From the NCBI GenBank assembly GCA_008360955.1, contig LUCM01006598.1:1-64000 (forward strand): a stretch of DNA of 64,000 bases, read 5' to 3'. A program made the position numbers and the translations under genes. Within the stretch, counting starts at the first letter, position 1, and each line of letters begins with the position of its first letter. A model generated the notes under the pieces. The model saw only the letters and a program-made list of their open reading frames with translations. It was not told the origin of the DNA and did no database searches. Below, in pieces: positions 48,801 to 60,800 of the stretch. The stretch is from Fasciolopsis buskii (taxonomy: Eukaryota; Platyhelminthes; Trematoda; Plagiorchiida; Fasciolidae).

Positions 48801-51800
48801 TTGCGACTTTTCATAATCATTTATGTCCATTGTGGTTAGTGAACTACGTTTAACATGTAAGTGATGCCACTAAGTAGCATTTGAAATAGGTGGACCCAAG
48901 ACGTCGATCTTTCTGTTTAGATTTCTCGAGCAAATTAAAAGTTGCGATATGTGCACAGAGCATCTTGTAATCGGGACTGTTTTACGCAGTAGTAATATGA
49001 ATCAGCATTGGAACATGATGAAACTAGCTCGTATAAACATATATATATATATATTTATTATAAACATATAGATATATATTAATCTGCAGCTCTGCCAGTA
49101 CAGTGATCTCGGTTGATCCAGGAACTTCTTCGGCATACCTTTTCAGTGAGGAACGCTGAATAGCGTTGTTCGGTCAACTGAGTCTAAAGTCGAAAACAAC
49201 TATTCGATTAATTGGTGAATGGCTTGCCTTTCGTGGACCGGCTTATACTCGCATAATCCTGTATGCGTAATTTATATACATTGACGTACCAAGTTTATTC
49301 GAAACGATTATTGGTGTTCGAGAAGAGTATCCAATTTCGCCATTTTTGCTCAACTTTATCATGAACGAGATAACGCAGGATGCTTTATGAGGTCTTCATG
49401 ATGTAGGCGTCGAACTGGTAACTGATGATAAGTTGCGATCCGGATCAGGCTGCCGATCTGCTTCGCTTCATCGAATGTTTGGATACGGCCCCATTCGAAG
49501 TTTGCTGTGTAGCTTCAAAGTACAAGATTTTGTTACTATGCCAGATGTTATTGGCTGCAAGCTTGATGCTTGATGAGAAAGAGCCAACATTTGGAAGTTT
49601 CACTCACCTCGACAACTGCTTGACAAAGGGTGGTAATACTTTATTAAAGGTAAGGACCCATATATCCCGAACGTATGCTGACCTGAAGCACCCTTGGTGC
49701 CAACTTGATATTTTGCTAAGGTTAAAAGGTCGTGCTTACTATGTGCTGGAGTACACTCGGCTCTGTTGCTTGGTTACAAGACATGGAGTTTGCGTGGTGA
49801 AGATTTACAAAGTGTAGAGTGCTCTACCTGAGCCCTCCCTTAATAATGGGCTCCATTCAAAGTTCGTGATCTAGAAGACATGAAAGTCCAAAATCAACCC
49901 ACCGTTGAATTTTTTTTGAATTGAAGTTTCCATTTTAGCCCCGATCACACTGGAATGATGTGTGTATGCCCATATGCCTACGCGTGTTTGACTTCAACTT
50001 ACTAATATTCAGCGCCAGTCACGAACTTGTCTTGGAAGTGTTCTTACGTGTGAATAAATCGCAAAACAACGTAGGAACCTGAATCCCGTGTTCTGAACAC
50101 GCAGTGGTGTTTAATTTCACCAGAACTTCATATGCACTAAGCAACGATAGACAAAATATGTACTCATTGTTGTGATGAGCCTAGTGTATGAGGACATCTT
50201 TGTCAACTATTTCACCAGTTTGACGTCGCGTCCTCCCCTAATCTGCTGTCTTTTATAAAATGATATTTTGATTCTTACTATGCCTCTCTCTTTTCGTCTC
50301 ATTTAGGTCTCTGTTTCATGCGTTGGAGTCAATAGTCCGGGATGTTCTATGCAGCAGTATGAAGTGGTTGTATCTCCCACGGTGCAATCTCCGTTTTCCT
50401 CACATCATGTTTTTTATGTTGCCTGGCGAAACTCCTGATTTTTCCGCTTACTTATCATACCTATTCTTCTATTTCTTCTTTCCCCACTCTGTTTATGTGC
50501 AAATAGACACCTGTTGGTCGCACAGCCATAGACTATCGTTTTTTTGTCCGCTGTATTATTCGGCATGCGGATCTTCTCTCGAGAGAAGCCTCGTTTGAAT
50601 TTCTCCAATCGGAAGCGGAACGTACCCTGTTGGAAGCGATGGATGCTCTAGAACTGGCTCACACCCATCCGGATGCCGGATACACAATGGGCAACCATAT
50701 TTTCCTCAATTTTGCCCCAATCCTGTTACTCGAAGACATCAATCACCTGAAGTCGACCATTCGTAAAACCGTGCTACGTTATGCGCGTAGATTTATTCGG
50801 CTCCGGGTGTCTCATGTGAGTTATTGCTCGCCTTCTTTTTCCCAATGAGGTTCACACTTATTCCTCATGTTATGTCAACGTTAATCTGATTTGTCTGCCA
50901 CACTTTCATCAAGGTTGGTAGAATCGTTTTGCGACGGTGATTATCTGCCAGAATCCTACCAGAATATGAATTCGCCGGAGTTGCAGGGAAAACAGTCGTC
51001 AACATGACCGTGGGATAATTCGGGTTCGATGGACATGTTTTTCCGTCCACATTAGGTACAGTGATTTCCGCATAATCTTGACTTTGAAGTTAAAAAGTTT
51101 TGGCCATGCTACCTTGCAAACATCACTTCTAATCCGGTTATCGAAAAAATAACCTCTGGCTCAGTTAACCCTAAACAAGTACCCGGACCTCCTTATTTAA
51201 CTTTTTTATCACCATCCAAACTTCGAGGTTTCAGTCTCTCTTCTACAAGTCGTTCTGATGATAGACGACGAATTATCGACCCCTTTATTGCTGTTGTGTC
51301 TAGTCCGGAACATATGTGGTTCTTCATCAATCGTGTTATTATGCTAATGAAAACCGGCTATCACTAGATGCGCAACGGGTATTTGATTAAAGTGGTCGCT
51401 TCAAATGACCATTTCTAGTAACCTAGACAAATTGATAAAATGTGTATATCTCACAGTTAGTCTTTGGGATTAATTATATTTCTGCTTTGACCGACTGCCT
51501 TCGAATCTGTCAGGTATTGTTAACTGTCATTGAAAACGACATCTGAACAAAATTGACCTACGAATTCGGATCAGCTCGAAGGGGCTGCGAGGCGAAAGGA
51601 TCCGGGTTCACTTCTGGGTGCGATGGTGGGTGTCCCCACTGATGAGCTCTAATGGGAGCGAAACACGAATCTGGCGCTTTCAGAGTGCAAGGTTAATCGG
51701 AGAACCCGAGGTTTTTGCGTTGAGAGTTGAGTCCGAAGAGCAGTCGATCACAGCAAAACCAGTTGATGAGTTTCGTTTGAATAACACTTGTGCATTGCTG

Positions 51801-54800
51801 AACATATACTTATAATGTTGTTTATCTCTTCACAGTATTCCTTCATCGTCTCCATTTCTATCTCTCCGTCTGCTTATTCGGCAATACTAACCAGGCCGAA
51901 GCGAAGTTACACATTCGGTTCCAACCCTCCGAACCTGTCGTACCTGTGCGTATTTTTCTCCACGACGAAGAAGGCTATAATCTGGGACTGGATGTCTATC
52001 GGGAAGTGTTGCATCCAACTAACGGTGAAGTTCTCCTCTGGTCTATGAGCGCGCCTCGTGGTCCGCTGCACGGACATCATGCCGCGTTACCACATGAGAA
52101 TAAGGACTATTTACAGTTAAAACGATTTCAAGTAAGCTGGCATAGCTCATCTCTGAAACGTTTGTAGAAGTTTTCTGGCAAACTGTTGGTTGTTATTGGT
52201 CGTGATCCGCATATTTTTTGAATATTTTCAAATGAACTAGTCTTCGTCTCTTCGTGAAGCACATGCCTCTGAAGATAAATCCTTAAAAAGACCCCGGTTA
52301 CCTATTACTTATCCGGGATCTATTCCGATATCTTTGAGGCTAATCCAACAAACGCTTTGAGCCTGTAGCAAAGTGCACAATTGGCCAATACACAGCTGTC
52401 GGGACCAGAGCGAAGTCCATTTTTTTATTCCAAAATAGTAGAATAAACATAAAACTGCCGTGGAAGATGCTTGCACCCAAGTGCGAACCCAATGGAACAG
52501 AGAAATTCTCCGGCAAATCGGAGTGGGTCAGTGAATAAAATGGTCCTCTTTACAATCAGTCGAACGGAATCGCTTTGATACACAGCTGGGGCATAAGCAA
52601 GGGAATCAACAATCGTTAAGCCACCACTAATCACTAGAGTATTCATAGATTTATTTATTATACTAAAGGAAAGTTTTCAATGACTAAACACAAGATGAAT
52701 GCATGGTAAAACAGGATAAGTGCCAACATGAGTTGTCGAGCCCGGGACCTACGGTTGCCAACTCCCCTTGACGGTCATATGGTGAGATTTAGTGCGATGA
52801 CTTTGAGATCGGGAGTTCAAACCTATACAGAGCAGAACCGATATAGGGCTGAAAAATTTGTTTTCTGGTTTAAATGCAACATTTTGGGAACGCACGGTTG
52901 ATAACAAATACAAGAAATGTTCATGTGACATACTAGGAGACCTCAGAAAAAATTGTCCGTACTTTGTGGACAGAAAACTGCGTCCTCAATTCACAACGTA
53001 TTTATACTACTCATCAGCAATCGAACACGAAATCAGGAGAACAGGCGTACATTGATGCCTATTGGCTCTTCGTATCTAGCCGTCATTTCGTGTACGTTAG
53101 GTTTGTTCTTGCCCGAGTTGACCGCCATTAAATATTTTGCGATTTCGCCCATTATACCATACCCGACATTATTTCGGGGCTATGTCGAGACTTTTCGGAA
53201 ACTTCATTCAACTGACTTATCTCCCTTACATAGGCCTGAAGTGTGGTCTATCTTACATGGGCACAATTGCGCCTACGTGCGTAAAGCGCGCTGATTTTCT
53301 ATGGATTGTTCCACACTCCGCGATCAGTTGTACTGTTGATAAGCCTAGTGAAGCAGTGGAATGTTTCCATTGGGTTTCAAATCGTTTTCTACATGAATCC
53401 GAATAACTTTGACATACTTCCGAAATTACACAGATAACGTATATTTTACCATGCTTCAGGTCGGGCTAACACTTGTGACCAGCTTTCAGTGTCTCCCACC
53501 GTATCATCCATTGCGTATATCCCGAAAAACCCAATTCGGTTGTCTAACGCCACCTACACGAGCCAGTCCACTGATTAAGTTCTTCATATATGCGGATCTG
53601 GTGACCGACTGACCAATTCGATCTATTGTCTAACCGTTACCCACTTCGGAGAACACCGTGCAACGAGGTAGTTGTCCTGTGGTTGTTCACAAAGCATGTT
53701 CCAACCACCCTAACCTATTCCTGTTCAGTACATGTTCTAAAGATTAATCCATAGAACCCAGTGCCTTAATATTAACCTCTGAGTTGCTCACAAATTTCTC
53801 ACATCATGATCTTACAACATTGTGCAAGCACCGAACATCTTCGCCCATCTGCTATCACCGGTCATGTTTCCGAATCATACAGCGTAGCCGATCTCAATGC
53901 TTCTTTGTATACTCGGCTTCGGGCCGATGTACGGAACCCACACTGGCTGCAAAGACGCCCCAAATTGGTGAATTCCTGTCTAGGTGCGCGCTGCACCTTG
54001 CCTACTCAGCGAACAGATAAGGGTCACAAGCTTCTCTAATTCTGTGCAAAAATCATTTATTCCTATCTAGCACGAATTTCTGGCATGGTTCGCGTTGCAC
54101 AGCAACATGGGGCTCTAACTCGACAGGTGATCTGATTCAGATCGACCATATCGCAATAAGCTACCGATAGGGTGGTTCTGTCCAGAACTGTAGATCTTAC
54201 TGGCTTACGTACGCCGAATCGGATTATTCGTTAGTTCTAATGCAATTTTTCCTTCAGCTCAACGGTCATCGACGCGGACCACGAACCCGTCTGACCGTAG
54301 AACGTTTGTCTCATTCGGCTGTTGGCAACAGTTTCGAACAGACACTATCAGTCGATCTAGGAGCCCCAGCGAACAGCAACGTAGAACAATGCCGGAATCA
54401 AATCACGTTGGCTATGCGTTTGGCGGCCGGTGGTCCAAGATCGAGCGTCAATCAAAAACATTGCATCTCACAAGAATCACTGGCTTTAAAGGAGCCAAAA
54501 CTGTCATGGGGTGCATAAGATATGAAAACACCAGCAACGTCCGGTGATGGTAGACTTCGAAACGAATCGTAAAAACTGGTGGGTTAAGGTATTCGAATGA
54601 ATGGAAATAGCATTCACTTCATGTAACACTCGGGAACTGTTTAAGCTAATGCGCGCCACCGATGGTCGGCGAACTTCCGTTAATCAAACCGTATGCATTA
54701 AAAATGGAGAGCGAATTCATGACCTACAGCAAGGACTCTACCGTTGGGCTGCACACTCCAGGGAGCATTTCGATAGACAGCGCGTCGAGATAGTTCTCCA

Positions 54801-57800
54801 CAGCTGCCATAAGTTTCTTCACCCCTCAAAGACATTCAGCGTCGAGTGGAATATTGGACTTCGGAGGGGGGGGGGAAGAAAGCCGGTCCCGACGAATATC
54901 CCCCAATTCTTTTCTAATTCGGTAGAGAAACCTTGTCAAGGACACACGGAGTGACTATAGCAATCATCGTGACATTAGTTTAATTCTGAAAGTTGCTAAG
55001 TTCTTAGCTTCGATAATGCTGCACCGTTTGACACCGGTTCGCGAGATTAAAATCCAACAACAAGCCGCATTTCGTCCAGGTCGAGATTCCATCGACTAGA
55101 TATTCACTCTTTGACAGTTACTCGAAACGTGCCCCGCACACACCGCCACTCTACGATCGTGGTCTTTCTTGACTTAAAAGGTGCGTCTGGTTCAGTGGAT
55201 CGGACAGTGCCATTCAGTGCCCTCCATCGAAGTGGTATGCCAACGAAGTTCGTGAATCTCCTGTGAGCACTATTCTTCCATACCTGTGGTCGCGTGAGGA
55301 TATACGGTGAACTAACAAGTTCATTCGAAGCGACTAGCAGTGTTTGACTTCGTCATGGACGAGATGATGGAAGATGCTTTAGGAGGTCTTCAAAATGTAA
55401 GACTCGAACTGGGAAATGGAGGGAAGCTGTGTGATCCAGATCACGTAGACGGCCTGTTCGAATCTGCGGACCATGCACAACGTGCACTGGACAGGCTCTA
55501 GAGAGCTGTAGCTCGGTTCAACATGTGCCTAGCATCTTCAGAGTGCAAAATGCTGTTACAAGACTGGACGACAGTAGGCCCGAACTTGATACTGGATGGA
55601 GAGGAACTAACGATTGTGGACCTTTGCACGATGGTAAAGGTAAACACGCATATATCGAAGGCTCGAGTGGCTTACGCTGGACTGAATTACTTGTGGCGTC
55701 GGCCTGATATTTTACTGAAGTTGGAGGATCGCGTGTAGTGTAGCGCAGTGCGCTCAGTTTTCTTGCATGGTTGCCAGACGTAGAATATGCGTGTGAGATG
55801 TTCGTCGCCTGGAGATTTTCGATCACCGATGTTTATGTAGTATCGCTGTGAGTGAATGAAGTGATCGGATGAGAAATGTGGAGGTTAGGGATCTAATATC
55901 AGGTGCCAATTCTGAGAAAACCTTATCTCAACGTATGAAACTTAGTAGACAGTGCTGGTTAGGACATGTGTTGCGTGTGGCGAACACTCCTCCACCACAC
56001 CGTGTCCTAGTTTGCATCCCTCCCACAAATTGGAAGAAGCTATGTGGAATTCATCAGATGGTGTGTCAATGTGGAGTGAAAAAAATGCACAACGAACTCA
56101 GGTAAAGTAGATGTCTCACGCCTTCGTGGTTTCGGTCCGAAAGACTCGTGAACTGGCTGGCTGGAGATACTAGAGGGTATGGCAACGAACCGTGAACGGT
56201 GTCGATCATGTTTCCATTTTCTGTCTAACCGGAATGGTTGAAAACATGTGCGTTTGTGCATTCAGGATGTGTTTCGTATGTTGTCTCTGTAACATTCTGA
56301 TCTTTTCCCACATGTGTAGATCCACTTCCTTTTCCCCTTGGATATTAAATGTTTCTAGGAGCATGCCACTCTGGGGAAAAGATAGCGGTCAGTGAGGCTT
56401 GCCTTGCTGTTTGACGGTGAACACTGATGTTCATACTACGCCTTCCGTATGTGCGAAATCGTTTCCTCCTTCATATGCGACCACTGGGTTTGACACACTT
56501 ATTCAAATGACCTAGTCGATTTATCCCACTCCATTCTTCTTCTTCACGTACGAAATTCGGCTACGATGTAATTAAGTCTTGAACGGCAATATACACTTCA
56601 AAGGTGTTAGAAGCATCTCCAGCATTTCCACCCTGTTGATCAGGTGTTCGAGAGCAACTGACATCCGAATTTGTCTTCACTCAGTAAGAGAGCATCCGTA
56701 TATTATTCGTTTGGCAATTTCTTTTCTTAGGAAATATGGATTCCACTATTCTCACTCTTCTCTCCAGCCATATCAGCTTCGATGCTGAAGGTGAAAAATG
56801 GAACTGGGCGCCCCAGACGATTACCACTTCTCATGATGTACACCGGTGAAAAATCGCCGTAGGCACAGATTCGGTCTCGTCTTGTTTGGTCAACTCAAAT
56901 GAATTCCACTAGGACACCCTTCGGTGAAAATAATCACGGTCGACTGAACCGAATGGCATATTCATATCAAGAATGACAAATTGTGGGTGTACTGGCGGTG
57001 TACCAATGTTCTAATATTTGTCCTAGAATAAACGTTTATTCACTGTAAATGCTACAGTTTCGGAAACCGGCTTGATTCTTTCACATCTTTCTCTTCGTGA
57101 ATATCAGATAATCGATGGAGGCCAGTGCCGTGGGCAATCCGGACGCGATTTTCTTGGGTGGACCTATCACCTTGTAAATCGGCACAATCACCGATTCACA
57201 TCAATTATCATGAATCTTTTCCCTTACTCACATTGACGTTAGGAGTTTTGTTAACTCTTCTTCTCCATCCTTGGGGACTGATCGAGATATCCCGACTGTT
57301 CCAGCAGAGTTGTCTTTCCGGAATACTTATCTCCCTCATGTTGACCTTTTCTGGTGGTTGACTAGTGTCTTCTTGAATTGTTTCATTTTCAGATATAGAT
57401 GAGAGACTTGCCGTCAAACGGTGCCACTTAGAGTGCTTCCTGAAGTATTCGGCTCAGCTCTCAAGCCGATGCTTTTGATAGTTAATAAATGAATCCCAAA
57501 ATTCCCTTATGACCTCGCTTGTACTTGGTTTCTATTGGCCAGTACTCTTAATCGGTCGGTAAAGGTTGGATCTATTCTCAATATCCGCAGCCTTTTCTGT
57601 TTCCATACCCTTCCCTATCCATCACTGCTCGTGGTCATTTCCCAGACTCCTGGTTAGTTGATGTCTCGGGAGTTTCCAAGTCTCATTGCATGTGACATCT
57701 GGGGGGACCGATCTGCGAGCATCCAACAGAGCAAGTGAAGTCGAGGATATCTATCATTTCTAAGTTACACATTGCCTGGAATTCTGTATGCCAACTGCCG

Positions 57801-60800
57801 CTTAGTACAGGACTTCTTTGCGCTCCCACCGGTGTTTACTCAGATCCTGTCCACTTCGTTGAGACGATATTTACCTTAAATAGTCTTATTGTAAATCATG
57901 TCGGTAATCACCATACAGGACGCGTGGTTTCCATGTTTTCAAGATTAACTTAGTGCAAACAAATCTGAGCAAGGATCTGAATCCACCGTTTTAAGCCAGA
58001 ATTATTGTCAATCCTCGGTTGTTTCACGCTACCGATGACCAGTCTCAACGGGGTCGATGTAAGTCCAACCCCGTGAAGGCGAATGAGAGTGTTACGTGAG
58101 CCAAAGTCGGTTTTGTGGATAAGGATTGTTTTTGCCGGAAACCGTCTGTGATCAGAACACACTCGGATGAGGCAGTCGCCGTTCTCGGTGCGACCGACTG
58201 TAATCGAAAGTCGGCCTTGAATGTGCTATTCTTTTTCCTGCAAGTAGCCAAATTGGCAGCAACAATGACAAGGTCTGTTGAACGGACATTTCAAAGCATT
58301 CGGAACAAATTTCGGTGGAACTCACGCTGCAGTTAATGGGGCTTACACAGATGCGATGAACAGAAAACCAGGCTTTAGTTGACCTCTTTTGATGTGTACA
58401 AAACCGTCTAACCGAGCCGCATACAGGCGACTTTTGACTGGATCAGTGCACGCAAAGAACGAGCCCCAAGAGCTCGAAACCGGATCACCTGATACACGAA
58501 CAGTGAAGCGAACGAATGAGGTTGTACCTGGATTGTGAAGGGTGAGCGCATGTTTTGCAGATGCACCTTGCATCTATCTTAAAACTTTCAAGAGTTCCAG
58601 CTAGTACGGCTTGTTTTCCTATATGGGTGAGTGTGAGGACAGTGAGGGCGGACAAGTGAAGTGAACAATTAAGTTTCCGTCTGCATGAATATTTATGTGT
58701 TTTTGTGCTAGATCCTCATCATGGTGAATAGTATTTTGTACATTCACAACGTAGACAATGGATGGAACCATATATTGAGTACATATCATGGTCTGCCTAT
58801 TTCACTTCTAATAACGCAACAAAGTTTCTTGTCCTTGCAAATTACCACTGAGCACATTGAGAAAACACAAGTTGACGAACAAGCTCGTTTTCAGTGATTC
58901 GTACTCATGCCATTACATCACTATATATATATATCTTGACAAAAATTTTCACTATAAGAGGGATTGGATTAGACATACAACGAGTGGGTTATTAAAACCA
59001 GAAAATAAGAGATGGTTAAGGGAACTGCAGAAAAATGCAGACATCATGTTATCAAGACCAGATAAGGGTGCAGGCATAGTTCTCCTGAACAGGTCTGACT
59101 ATGTAACGAAAATGGAAGCCATTCTGAATGACAAATCAAAATTCGCAAAAATGGCGAAGGAGAATGATAAGACGCATCAGATAGAAAAATCGTTGTCTAG
59201 TATCTTGAGACGACTAAGACAAAGGGATATCATAGATTCGACGACATTCGAACAAATTCGGCCTACGGGAACTACTATTCCGAGATTGTACGGCCTACCC
59301 AAATTACATAAAAATGGAGTACCTATGAGGCCTATTCTCGACATGTGCAATTCGCCGTACCATGCTGTGGCAAAATGGTTAGCTAGGTTACTGGAACCCG
59401 TTAGACAGAAAGTAGCAAAACATAGTCTCAAAGACACATTTGAGCTTATCGACTCCGTGAAAGAACTAAATATGAAGGGACGAAGAATGCTTTCTTTAGA
59501 CGTCATCGCCCTTTTTACCAACGTTCCGATCACGGAGACAATCGAATACCTCTGTGACTACATCGAGAACAATGGCTTAGCGACAAGTCTTCCGATAGCA
59601 GACTTGAAACAACTATTGTTCTTTTGTACCTANNNNNNNNNNNNNNNNNNNNNNNNNNNNNNNNNNNNNNNNNNNNNNNNNNNNNNNNNNNNNNNNNNNN
59701 NNNNNNNNNNNNNNNNNNNNNNNNNNNNNNNNNNNNNNNNNNNNNNNNNNNNNNNNNNNNNNNNNNNNNNNNNNNNNNNNNNNNNNNNNNNNNNNNNNNN
59801 NNNNNNNNNNNNNNNNNNNNNNNNNNNNNNNNNNNNNNNNNNNNNNNNNNNNNNNNNNNNNNNNNNNNNNNNNNNNNNNNNNNNNNNNNNNNNNNNNNNN
59901 NNNNNNNNNNNNNNNNNNNNNNNNNNNNNNNNNNNNNNNNNNNNNNNNNNNNNNNNNNNNNNNNNNNNNNNNNNNNNNNNNNNNNNNNNNNNNNNNNNNN
60001 NNNNNNNNNNNNNNNNNNNNNNNNNNNNNNNNNNNNNNNNNNNNNNNNNNNNNNNNNNNNNNNNNNNNNNNNNNNNNNNNNNNNNNNNNNNNNNNNNNNN
60101 NNNNNNNNNNNNNNNNNNNNNNNNNNNNNNNNNNNNNNNNNNNNNNNNNNNNNNNNNNNNNNNNNNNNNNNNNNNNNNNNNNNNNNNNNNNNNNNNNNNN
60201 NNNNNNNNNNNNNNNNNNNNNNNNNNNNNNNNNNNNNNNNNNNNNNNNNNNNNNNNNNNNNNNNNNNNNNNNNNNNNNNNNNNNNNNNNNNNNNNNGGAG
60301 TCGATAAGCTCAAATGTGTCTTTGAGACTATGTTTTGCTACTTTCTGTCTAACGGGTTCCAGTAACCTAGCTAACCATTTTGCCACAGCATGGTACGGCG
60401 AATTGCACATGTCGAGAATAGGCCTCATAGGTACTCCATTTTTATGTAATTTGGGTAGGCCGTACAATCTCGGAATAGTAGTTCCCGTAGGCCGAATTTG
60501 TTCGAATGTCGTCGAATCTATGATATCCCTTTGTCTTAGTCGTCTCAAGATACTAGACAACGATTTTTCTATCTGATGCGTCTTATCATTCTCCTTCGCC
60601 ATTTTTGCGAATTTTGATTTGTCATTCAGAATGGCTTCCATTTTCGTTACATAGTCAGACCTGTTCAGGAGAACTTTGCCTGCACCCTTATCTGGTCTTG
60701 ATAACATGATGTCTGCATTTTTCTGCAGTTCCCTTAACCATCTCTTATTTTCTGGTTTTAATAACCCACTCGTTGTATGTCTAATCCAATCCCTCTTATA

